Assembly: GCA_008000375.1 (NCBI GenBank)
Contig: SMOI01000072.1
Coordinates: forward strand, 62,001 to 126,000
Reading direction: 5' to 3'
From: Poteriospumella lacustris
Lineage: Eukaryota > Sar > Chrysophyceae > Chromulinales > Dinobryaceae
DNA: 64,000 bases
Every line of letters begins with the position of its first letter. Within the stretch, counting starts at the first letter, position 1. The notes under the pieces were generated by a model. That model did not search any database and was not told the DNA's origin. It worked only from the letters and a program-made list of their open reading frames with translations. Positions 1-8,753 of this stretch are shown here, piece after piece. The position numbers were made by a program, and so were the translations under genes.

Positions 1-1319
1 CGCGGCGAAATTTCACCTCCGGCGCGTCGCCATCCTCACCGCCGTCGACCGCGGCGCTCAGCTTCGCACGAGCTGCCGCAAGCGCCACAGCCGCAGCTTG
101 CTTTCGCTGCAGCTTCTTTGCATTGCGCTCCTCTTGCAGCTTCGCCTTGTCTTTCACCTGCTTCAGCCCGAGCTGGTACCAGCGCTTTCGGTCCATGTCG
201 AAGGCGAAGAGGTCGTTGAAGAACGACGACAGCAGCGCGTGGCGCGGACCTTCCTCATCGAAGACGCCGCCGAAAATCAGCGCCTTGTTCTTGAACACGG
301 CGGCCACAGCGCCGCAGCGAGCAGTTGGGTACTCGCCCTTCTTCGAGACGCGCTGCCAGGCCAGCTTACTCCAGTCGAGCGCCGCCGTCGACGTCGCAGC
401 AGCGGCGCCCTTCGCCTGAACGAGCGGCTTCAGACTCATACTCCACATGTCCTCGTGCTCGATGTGCTCCTTCTTTGCACCGGGGGTCTTCTCCTTCGCA
501 AAGCCGCCATACACGTACATGACGTCGTCGGTGGAGTGCAGAAACATCATGTGACCGCTGCGCGGCTTCGGCTGCGCGCTGTTTTGTCGCGGCGGAGGAA
601 CCGCGACCCACCGTCGCTCCTGCAGCGAAAAGAAATAGAGATCATTGTACCACTTGACGTCCCTCATGGCCTCGTAGAAGCCGCCGAAGAGGATGATGTA
701 GTTGCGCCACAGAACCATGCGGTGGCCCGATCTGCAGAGACGGGCATAAGTGGAGCGCATTGCGGCCGAACGATATCGCTTACCTCGCAGTGGGCCAGTC
801 GCCAGTGGCCTCAACCTCCCTCCAAGTGTTCGTTTTCAAGTCGAGCTCCCATAAGTCGCGGTAGTGGTAGAACTGGTCCAGGGTGCCGTACTCGCCGCCG
901 AAGACGTAGACTTTGTCCTGGTAAAGCACAGCCTGGTGCGAACATCGAGGCGGTGGCGTGTTTAACGATTCGATTTGCCTCCACTCGTTTTTATCGACGT
1001 TCCATTTGAAGAGATCGTTGTAGACAGTGGTGGTTTCGCCGTCGAAAAACTCGCCACCGAACATGAGCATTTCGCCGTTCGGCAGAGGAGTCATTGAAAA
1101 GTTTGCTCTTCGGCTGGGCTGAGGCACAACGGTCACTGCCACGGCCATTTTCTTAGCCTCTTTTGCTGAATATTCAGCCAAGATAGACTCAATGTCCTTT
1201 TCTCCAGATTCCTTCAGCTCTTTCTTCGTCCGCTTTTGAGACGTCTTTTGCTGCTTCGCAGCTTGCCGAGCCTTCTTCGCCTCCTTTTTGGCGGGGTCCT
1301 TTTTGTCTTTTTTCCCCAT
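1..1319 (-). CDS. KLHDC4: Kelch-repeat protein, KLHDC4-like (3' part beyond window)
   Basis: Two exons, 1319-784 and 731 to the window edge, with a 52-bp intron (GTAAGC...CTGCAG). Splicing joins PTAR to SGHRMV, the usual kelch spacing, which confirms the junction. The start ATG at 1319 begins a Lys-rich leader (MGKKDKKDPAKKEAKKARQ) typical of KLHDC4 proteins. At least five kelch blades follow, with the motifs LMFGGEFFDG, YVFGGEYGT, ILFGGFYEA, MYVYGGFAKE and LIFGGVFDEEG, each followed by a conserved Trp. The reading frame is still open at base 1, so the C-terminus (roughly the last fifth, compared with about 520 residues in animals) lies outside the window. KLHDC4 is a conserved beta-propeller protein of poorly defined, probably nuclear or scaffolding, role. 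The family call is firm; function is not shown here. Confidence 0.9.
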
Positions 1320-1652
1320 TGAAACAGAAGAAGTCCCGAGTAATGATGTGATATACAATAGGAATAGTCTCCGACTCAACTTCCGATGGCTCGTTGGCCT
1401 CGCCTCGTGGGCGGCGGTGGTTGCGGCCCGAGCCCAGAAAAGCGTTACAATTTTTCGCGTTTCGGTTTGTTTCGCCGCGCTGCTCCATGCTTGGTGCTCC
1501 CGGCGGCTGCATCTTGGATCTGCACCCCGCTGCGAGTCTCTGGCCTCTGGCCAACAACTTGCAACTTGCCAAGGAAGATCATCGAAGACCGGCAACATTT
1601 CCGCCTCGCAGTTACATCAGCAAAGGTGAAATTCGACACACGGACTGCAAGA
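1320..1652. other. Divergent intergenic region
   Basis: This 333-bp stretch separates the diverging KLHDC4-like and bestrophin-like genes and must hold both promoters. Open frames crossing it have no conserved content. I see no clear TATA box, repeat or RNA gene. Confidence 0.5.
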
Positions 1653-3228
1653 ATGCAAAGAGATTTCGAAATGAGCGGCACTGCGTCCCACGAATTTTTG
1701 AATCCAATGGCGAAAGGCAAGGCGTTCTCATTGAGCGACGATGAAATAAAGCAAGACTATTTGGCGCAAAAGCCTCTGCCGTGGCGCAAAAAGGTTCACA
1801 AGTTCGACCCCGAGTTCTTCAAATGTGACAACAAAATCGTCAAGTTCAACCACTCGCAACTCGGCGACTTTCGAGCCTTAGTGAGTTTCTCCCATACAAT
1901 TGTATCGGACAGTAACACGTGGAAGCACCTCAATCTCCTCACGATCCTCTGCTTCATCACTATGGCCGTCGTCTACTTTAGCCAGTCGTATCGCTCGGTG
2001 AACGACTCCAGCAACGTATCATCCCGGATTCAAACGCTGATTTCGTTCGTCTTCGCGTCGTATATTTCTCTCGTGATTTCTCGATGGGATCGGATTCGCA
2101 ATACCACTCTCGGTACGTTTCACCCTCTGTTTGGCCCTTTTGGTAGCCGTAACACCTGTCGTTTTGCGCAGGCCAGCAGTGGGGATCGCTGGAAAACCTC
2201 GTTTTTGCGGCCATAAAAATTGTCCGAAAGCGCACCAAGGTACGCACCAGTCAAATCGAGGCCTCCTTAGCGTCTTCAGCGGACAGATGCCAGTCCGAGG
2301 AGCAGGTCGCCGAGATTCGACGCTTAAACGAAGCACTGGAGCAGTTGGCGGACGAGGAACACCTACTGGTCAACCGTATCATTCGATACGCTCGGCTTTC
2401 TATGATCCTAACATTCCGCGCTGCTCAATCATCGGACGACTTCGCGCTATTGGAGGAGCTAAAGCTGCTGTCAGCGGACGAGGAGCGCTGGCTTCGCGCT
2501 GCGGCGATCGGAACGCGTCCGCTGATGGTCGTGTCGTGGATCTCCGAGTACTTTGAGGAGCTGCTGCCCTCCAAAGGATGCGAAGTGAATGACGTAGCCA
2601 TGTCGCTGATAGCATCGAATACACTGAGTTTGCGGTAAGGGGCACGCATCTGCTCGGCATCTCCGCCACTTGTGATGAACGGCCTCCTTCATGCCACGTC
2701 AGGGGCGGAATCGGCGCGACACTGGGGTGCATCGGGTCTCAGCTTCCATACGCCTACGTCCACGTAATCACGTGGACCATTCAGGTGCGTTGTCGATGTG
2801 CGGAAAGTGTATTGCGAGTCTGATCTGGTCTATGATTCGACGGCTGGGCGTAGATACTGCTGTGCGCGCTCTCGGTCGAGACTGGCGTTGTGCTCTCCGT
2901 CTATCTGTACATGGACGAGAACGGGGCGGGCAACTACTCACCGGCGAACGACGACACGTGGCCGGAGCGTCCGTATGTGTGGTACCTCAACAACTTCCTG
3001 CAAGTCACGGCGGGGAACGTCATCTACGCGCTGTTCGTGGAGGGCATGCTGGCCATTTGCGAGAAACTGTCCAATCCCATGGGCCACAACGAAATGTGCT
3101 TCTCCGACCGCCTATTTGACACCTTTCTGTTCAACAACTGCCGCGCGCTGTATGCGGGCTCCAGAGGCTTCGACAAGGTCGACGCAGGCGACGTCGACAA
3201 GCCTTCGCCGCGCAAAACGGTGGCCTAG
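1653..3228 (+). CDS. Bestrophin-like anion channel
   Basis: Four exons: 1653-2112, 2172-2634, 2703-2784 and 2854-3228. The introns are 59, 68 and 69 bp, all GT-AG, and the product is 459 residues. Bestrophins are pentameric chloride/bicarbonate channels; in algae some act in thylakoids or other organelle membranes. Family hallmarks seen: a first membrane segment (HLNLLTILCFITMAVVYF), an ISRWDRIRNT stretch at the place of the bestrophin RWW motif, RYARLSMILTFRAAQ matching the RY.NLS..L.FR helix, the second transmembrane pair (PYAYVHVITWTIQILLCALS), and NPMGHNEMCF where bestrophins have the calcium-clasp NPFGEDD motif. The acidic clasp residues are largely missing, so calcium gating is doubtful. 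The alternative ATG at 1671 is equally possible. No clear targeting peptide is visible. It is a divergent family member and substrate is not inferable. Confidence 0.75.
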
Positions 3229-3595
3229 TGCGTCCCTCCCTCGGCGACGCAGTCACATCGACCCTGCGTCCCTGACCAGGGCAAACGCTCGGAGTCACAC
3301 CCCTTTGTTTCTGTTACCCTTTCCGCGGGAGAGAGCCCCCCCCCCCACGTACACCGTGATCTCTCATCTGTTCCGAACCTGCGAAGTGGGCATTCTCCGT
3401 ACCCTCGCCTTCTCCGTCCAACGGGGAGGGACCGGCAGAGTCGTTGTGCTCGCTCCCCATTGAATTCGTTCCGTTTTGTTTCCGTTACAGTGCATTGTTT
3501 CCGTTTGTGGGCTGCCCGTGATCCGTCGGGTCGCGGGCGCATTCGTCGGCGAACCGCCGCTCTTACAATTTACCGATTACACATCAACGAGGGTT
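3229..3595. other. Convergent 3' intergenic region
   Basis: This 367-bp spacer lies between the stops of the bestrophin-like gene and the leucyl aminopeptidase gene. It contains an uninterrupted C tract near 3338-3348 and nothing else recognisable. It presumably holds both 3' UTRs. Confidence 0.5.
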
Positions 3596-5134
3596 CTACA
3601 GATTCTTGGCGATGTTGGACAACAGCGCCACGCCGTAGCCAGTGCCGCGCTCTCCGGCCATCGCGGGGCCGGCCATGTCCACGTGCAGCCACTTGCCGCC
3701 GCGGGCGAAGAACTCCTCCAAATGGTTGCCGATGAACTGGCCGGCGCAGGAGACCTGCGCGTTGGACCGGTCGGCGACGGAGTTCTTCATGTCTGCGACC
3801 GCCGACTTGAACTCTCCGCGGTAAAACTCCGGCACGTAGGGCATGGGGTGGGTGAGGTCGCCAGTGTACTTGCCCTGCACCACAGCCAGCGCCTCCAGCT
3901 CCTCGTCGTTGCAGTACAGAGCGGCGTGATTTCTTCCCGTGGCAATCAGCTGCGCACCAGTCAAAGTGGCAATGTCGATGATAACGCGAGCGTTGAGGAA
4001 CTTGTGCGCATAGAAGACGCCGTCGGCGAGGACGAGGCGGCCCTCGGCATCGGTGTTGTTCACCTCGACGGTCTTTCCGGACAGAAACGTGTGCACATCG
4101 TCAGGGCGAGTCGCCAATGGTCCAACCGCGTTTTCAGCGATGCAAAGAAGGGCGTGGAGAGGACCGGCGACGGAGCGATTGCGAACGGCCGCGGCAAAGG
4201 CTCCGAGCACGGCCGCGGAACCGCCCATGTCCATCTTCATGCCGGCCATGAAGGTGGTGGGCGTCTTGATGGACAGTCCGCCCGTGTCATACACGATGCC
4301 CTTTCCGACGAAACAGATGGAGGGATCCTCGGCGTTGGCGCCCTGTGGGACGTGCGAAAGGATGACGAGCGCGGGGAGGTGCTCAGCAGCCTTTCCGACG
4401 CCCCAGATGCCACCCAAACCCTGCGCCTCCAGCTCTTGACCTTGAATGACCGTGATGGACACACCCAACTCCGTCGCGATGTCTCGCGCAATGGCGATGT
4501 AGGCATCGGAGTGCAGCACATTTGGCGGAGTGTCGACAAGTTGCGCCGCCAGCCGCACGTAGGGCACCGTGTTGGCAGCGTCCGCGATAACCTCCGCCGA
4601 TTCGGTGTCAGGGAACTCCACCACCACGTGCACCTTGCTCACCACTGCCGTGGTCATTTCGGAACTCTTCATGGTGAACGTAGGGAAAGCACGACCAGCG
4701 CCTAAAATCTGAGCGTAAGCACGACTGTCGGCGGCCGGCAACAGGTAGACGATGGTTCCCTCGTTGGTCTTCTTGCCCTTCAAAGCGCTAGTCAGCGCGT
4801 GGGAGCGAGCTGGGCAGTTGTGGCGAGAAGCAGCAATGGGGAGCATCACAAGAACAACCTTCGTGAGGACTCTTCCTTCGCCACGGAAAACGTAGGTCTC
4901 CGAGGATGATGCGGCATCGCCAGTATTGCTCAACTTTCCGGCGATGGCGACCAACTTCTCGAATTCAGAAGCGTCGGAGAGGCTGAGAACCTTCTGAACA
5001 TTGCTGGCATTGGCAACGAATCGGCTTTCTAGAACACTTTTGTCATCGAAGACAAAAATAATCTGGTTGAAGGCCGCAGTGTCCTTCCCATCGTACGCAG
5101 TGGCGCCGAAAACCTCCACAGTTGTTGTCGACAT
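3596..5134 (-). CDS. LAP: Leucyl aminopeptidase, M17 family
   Basis: Intronless frame of 512 residues from ATG 5134 (MSTTTVEVFGAT); codons upstream of it in frame lack another ATG. M17 enzymes are hexameric two-metal exopeptidases that release N-terminal residues from peptides. The catalytic C-terminal domain is complete: VGKGIVYDTGGLSIK supplies the Lys and first Asp metal ligands, MKMDMGGSAAV the next Asp, and NNTDAEGRLVLADG the Asp/Glu ligands and catalytic Arg. The N-terminal half has the weakly conserved macrodomain-like fold, and the VDTPPNVLHSDAY linker matches the family. No targeting peptide is obvious, so a cytosolic location is likely, although plant and algal LAPs can be plastidic. 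Length and motifs indicate an active enzyme. Confidence 0.95.
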   Translation of the reverse strand: MSTTTVEVFGATAYDGKDTAAFNQIIFVFDDKSVLESRFVANASNVQKVLSLSDASEFEKLVAIAGKLSNTGDAASSSETYVFRGEGRVLTKVVLVMLPIAASRHNCPARSHALTSALKGKKTNEGTIVYLLPAADSRAYAQILGAGRAFPTFTMKSSEMTTAVVSKVHVVVEFPDTESAEVIADAANTVPYVRLAAQLVDTPPNVLHSDAYIAIARDIATELGVSITVIQGQELEAQGLGGIWGVGKAAEHLPALVILSHVPQGANAEDPSICFVGKGIVYDTGGLSIKTPTTFMAGMKMDMGGSAAVLGAFAAAVRNRSVAGPLHALLCIAENAVGPLATRPDDVHTFLSGKTVEVNNTDAEGRLVLADGVFYAHKFLNARVIIDIATLTGAQLIATGRNHAALYCNDEELEALAVVQGKYTGDLTHPMPYVPEFYRGEFKSAVADMKNSVADRSNAQVSCAGQFIGNHLEEFFARGGKWLHVDMAGPAMAGERGTGYGVALLSNIAKNL

Positions 5135-5505
5135 GATCGATGGCTGCAATCCAAGAATTGAAAAGATGTAAGTCTCGACTGTTCAGGACGTTACCGTTCA
5201 CGGTTCACGTCGGACGAGCCTCCGAGATCTTCTCGTTGCAGAGAGCTGATCGGGTCGTTGATTCCACATTGAAGCACGCCCAAACACATCAGGGAATCTG
5301 GGATCTAGGTGAGTCAGGTCATGTCTCGCCCCAAGCGTTTCGACTTTGCGAGGCACGGAACAGCGATGTGATGACGTCGACCTCCTTCCTGGTACTAGTG
5401 TCTGTATTCGCAGGATGGACAAGTGCCCTATGCCCCGTGCCCCCGGTATAAATCAGAAATTTTTGTGATCGGTCAAAATTTATTCTCTTGATTCCAAAAG
5501 AACTA
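5135..5505. other. Divergent intergenic region, LAP / lipocalin
   Basis: This 371-bp region must carry both promoters. A TATA-like element is annotated separately at 5447-5453. No other element was recognised. Confidence 0.5.
5447..5453 (+). promoter_or_regulatory. Possible TATA box of the lipocalin gene
   Basis: The sequence TATAAAT lies 53 bp upstream of the lipocalin ATG, in an AT-rich stretch that follows a GC-rich one. Spacing leaves room for a short 5' leader. The evidence is positional only. Confidence 0.3.
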
Positions 5506-6114
5506 ATGGGAATACTGTGGTTGGCGCTCTTCGCGTTGGTTGTTGGAGCACTGAAAGGCGACGAGTCATTCGAGTGTCCAGCCGACTTATCAATTTACCG
5601 TTCTGCTACTGTTTCCAAAGAATTCGATGCTCAAAAACTCTCGGGAATGTGGTACGAAATTGCTTTTCATGATGCGGCCCAGATTAAAGAAACATGTCAA
5701 TCTTACAACCGACTGGTATCCGACCTCGGGGAGAGCATGGAGGAGCATTTCGGATTCACCTATCCTGGATGAGAGCCATCTTCCCTGACGCTGCAAGTTC
5801 AGTTTGATAAAAATGAGCTGGGTTTATATCAGCGATTCATCGATGCACCTTTGGTTCGAAATTTGAAGTTCCCTTCGGTGGTTGTTGATGTCACCGAGTC
5901 GCGAGACGGTCAGCGTTACGAAACTGTGTCTGAATTTTTGTGCTACAGAATTGGGCCTGTTTCATACAAGGAGATTCGTATTGGAAGTAGAAGCCCGTCA
6001 ATGAGCGATTCGCAACTACTGCATCTGGAAAACGTGATGAGGTCACTAGGTGTTCCGTTCAAGGCTTTGCGCAGGGCGGTGCAAGACGGCAACTGCAGCT
6101 ACGTTCAGCGATAA
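5506..6114 (+). CDS. Secreted lipocalin-like protein with in-frame TGA
   Basis: From ATG 5506 the frame begins with a signal peptide (MGILWLALFALVVGALKG). It continues with the lipocalin first-strand signature LSGMWYEIAFHDAAQ (G-x-W) and a Cys-containing strand, and reaches a TGA at 5770-5772. The same frame then stays open for 113 codons to TAA at 6112, with protein-like content: SLTLQVQFDKNELGLYQ, FPSVVVDVTES and a final Cys. Lipocalins are usually 160-200 residues, so both halves together (about 201 residues plus the TGA) make one normal domain. The TGA may be a selenocysteine codon, a readthrough site, a disabling mutation or a sequencing error. An alternative is an intron from GTATCC at about 5715 to an AG before TTTGAT, which keeps frame but would delete plausible beta-strand residues. 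TGA is a normal stop in neighbouring genes, so the code is standard. Ligand unknown. Confidence 0.65.
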
Positions 6115-6608
6115 AATGATTATAAACATTCTTCGTGGAAAGGGATTATAATCGGAAGATTTCTTTCGCGTCTGAGTGACGGCCACTGTGCACTCCCCAG
6201 ACTGCGTCGTTCAGCGAAATACGATTGTTCGGCCTTTCACTTCGAGGCGATTTCCTCATTAAAACTAAAACTGAACAGTTAATTAAACAGTCGAGTGCAA
6301 GGATGAACGACATCGAACACAGGCGGTGGCTGGGGTTGGCCACAATGGTCTTTAGCAATGTCGGGAATGCGCCCTTCGACTGGGCTGACCGGAAATCCGT
6401 TTTTCGTTTTCCCGTAAAAGTGGCTGACAAGTGATGGGGTCGCGACGATGGCGACGGGTCATCGGTCATCGTGTCCACCGCACCGCCGCCCCACCGCCCC
6501 ACCTCCTCTAGTCTATTGCCGCTGCTGGCGACTTTCCACAAAAACCGCTACATAACTCCAGGACGATATCAGTGCCAACACACCATAAGATCGTGTCGCC
6601 TTGCAGTT
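6115..6608. other. Intergenic region upstream of the LRR-PAQR gene
   Basis: Apart from the hairpin at its left end, nothing recognisable is present in this 494-bp region. It should hold the lipocalin 3' UTR and the promoter and leader of the next gene. Confidence 0.5.
6118..6153 (+). repeat. Inverted repeat / hairpin just after the lipocalin stop
   Basis: GATTATAA at 6118-6125 is the perfect reverse complement of TTATAATC at 6146-6153, with a 20-nt loop. It starts 3 nt after the TAA. An ATGA motif overlaps its 5' edge and a GGA follows its 3' edge. That loosely recalls a SECIS core, but the GA here is Watson-Crick paired rather than forming the required G-A quartet. Confidence 0.5.
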
Positions 6609-8476
6609 ATGGCTGGGAAAAAAGTGAAAAGCGGGGAGTCGCCCAGCAAGCGATCAACACGCTCTTCTCGCTCGCATGCAGGTGCAGTGAACAACGAGTG
6701 GACGTCCTCGACTGAATTGAGCATGATGCAATCCTCCTTGGATATTGGCGAAATCGCACCCGATGAGGGCGAGGAGGTACTTCTTGATGGTCGAAGTGGC
6801 AAGCACCGCATGTCTGGCGGCCTGTCTGGCGGGTCCGCGGCGAGAACTTCGTTGGCACTTGCGAATCCTCAGGACATGTCACATTCAAATGGAACAACTG
6901 AAGGCGAACTCAACGACAGCGACACATCTAAAGCATCCGCAGGTGGGAACGACTTGAGTCCCTTCCCAAGGTCGCCGTCGATCGAATTCGCACGCAAATG
7001 TGAGGAGGCCGCGGGGCAGTACATCGAGAACTGCAAGCGGTTCGACATCATTGTCGACCCAAGCGTTGTTATTGCGCTGAAGACGGGGTGGTCGCTTCTG
7101 CAGCCATCCAGACGGTTCACGGAGGGGAGTATGCTGCCTCTGCTGGGCATCTTGGACAGCTGCGACACCATCACGAAGCTCAAGTTGACCAACATCACCA
7201 TGCAAGACAGCCGCTTCCGTCTGGCTGGCAACGGAAATTCCAACGCGCGCGTTCTGCGGTACATTTTGGAGCGAAACGTCTGGGTGGAAGAGCTCGACTT
7301 GTCGAACACCGGCCTCGACGACGACGGCGTCATGGAGATCTGCGAGGGCATCAAGAAGAACGCGAGCCTCAAGAAGGTCAACCTGTCCAGCAACCACTTC
7401 GGAGAAGAAGGGACGCAGTATTTGAGCGACGCGATGAAGATCAATCGCAGCATCAAGGAGCTGGACATGTCTCGGAACGCGCTGGGCTTCCAGTCGATCA
7501 ACAAGCTGCTGTGCATCTGCAAGCCGCGCGACGTCAACGTCCACACGTTCGGAAACTACGTGTTCGTAAGTCCTTCTCCGTCGCGACGCCCGTGGCCGAG
7601 CGCGGTCCTCTGACCCAATGACTTGTACACAGGAGGAGATCCTCAACTCCGTTTCGCACGGCGTGGCGTTCCTGGGCAGCGTCGTGGGCAGCATCATTCT
7701 GATGTCGGACGCGGCCGACATCTACAAGACCGACTACCACTTCTGGGCGTGCGCGATGTACTCCTTCGCGCTGATGTTTCTGTTTCTGTCGTCGTGCCTC
7801 TTCCATTCGTTCTTCATGCTGCCGACCAGTAAGTTCGCCGCCGCCTCGCCGCGCCATCGCCGATCTGACCCTTCGCCTTGCTGCTGCAGCCTCTCGCGTC
7901 CTGCAGATCCTGGACCACATCGGCATCTATTTCGTGATCGCCGGCTCGTACAGTCCCTTCTGCCTCATCGCGCTGCACCACCACACGTCCGCCCGCGTCC
8001 TGCTGACGCTGGAGTGGGTGGCCGCCTTCTTGGGCGGCACGTTCTGCACCTTCGCCGACTTCAACAACCCGACGACGACGCTCATCGAGCTCATCATTTT
8101 CGTGTGCATGGGGCTCGGCTTCCTCGTGATCTGGCCGACCTTTGTCGCGGAGATCGAAAAGGAGGCGCTCTGGCTGCTGTTCATCGGCGGCGCCTTCTAC
8201 GTCGTCGGCATCGCGTTCTTCATCCTCGGCGAATGGAAGCCCATTTTCCACGCCATTTGGCACCTATTCGTCGTCGCGGCCGCAGCCACGCACTGGTTCT
8301 GCGTCTATTTCTACGTCGTGCAGGTCTCGCTGGACCCGCTGAACTCGCCGACGAAGGCGGCGGTGGGCCATTGGGTGGACTCGGTCGACAGCATCATCAC
8401 CGCCGTCGAGCACGCCGTGCAGCACAACAACATCACCGCCGCGGCCTCCGCAGCGATGCACCAGGCGATGCAGTGA
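6609..8476 (+). CDS. Leucine-rich-repeat / PAQR (hemolysin III family) fusion membrane protein
   Basis: Three exons: 6609-7565, 7633-7828 and 7890-8476. The introns are 67 and 61 bp, and the product is 579 residues. Residues 1-125 are Ser-rich and low complexity. Residues about 150-315 are ribonuclease-inhibitor-type LRRs (VEELDLSNTGLDDDGVMEI, LKKVNLSSNHFGEEGTQYL, IKELDMSRNALGFQSI). From about 320 on lies a complete seven-helix PAQR domain with the family motifs: EEILNSVSHG, SSCLFHSFFM, LDHIGIYFVIAGSYSP and the terminal H-x3-H...H cluster (IFHAIWHLFVVAAAATHW) that binds zinc. Splicing restores each motif exactly. PAQR proteins include adiponectin and progestin receptors, and some are Zn-dependent ceramidases. 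The cytosolic LRR could recruit partners. The C-terminal tail is Ala/His-rich. Ligand and enzyme activity are not known from sequence. Confidence 0.85.
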
Positions 8477-8753
8477 GCCGCGCGCGCGCTCGCCTCCGTT
8501 CTCATCTGTGGCAGGCCGACCGCACCGTTCTGCGGCCCTCATCGTCGTTTATTGCCACCCCTCGTCGCCGCCGGCGTCGCACGTTCTTCTGTGCAGCTGT
8601 CGGCGCGCCCGCATCGCCTTCGCCAGTCTGTGCAACTGTCGACGTCGCGCCGCCTCTCATTCAGTAATCATTTCTAATTCAGCCATCGCCACCGCCGCTG
8701 CCGTTCGTTTGCCCACGACCGCGGGCGGTTGCTGTTCACATTACACGCGGCGC

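Noticed and set aside
3476-4705. 409-codon plus-strand frame over the leucyl aminopeptidase
   Set aside because: It is antisense to conserved catalytic motifs and has no family content.
5851-6114. Separate small gene for the second half of the lipocalin
   Set aside because: It is in the same frame as the first half, only a TGA intervenes, and it has no ATG at a sensible boundary; it completes the lipocalin length.
6115-6160. Confident SECIS element for the lipocalin
   Set aside because: The GA dinucleotides are in Watson-Crick pairs, the stem is only 8 bp and no clear apical AA is placed correctly. Kept only as a possibility.
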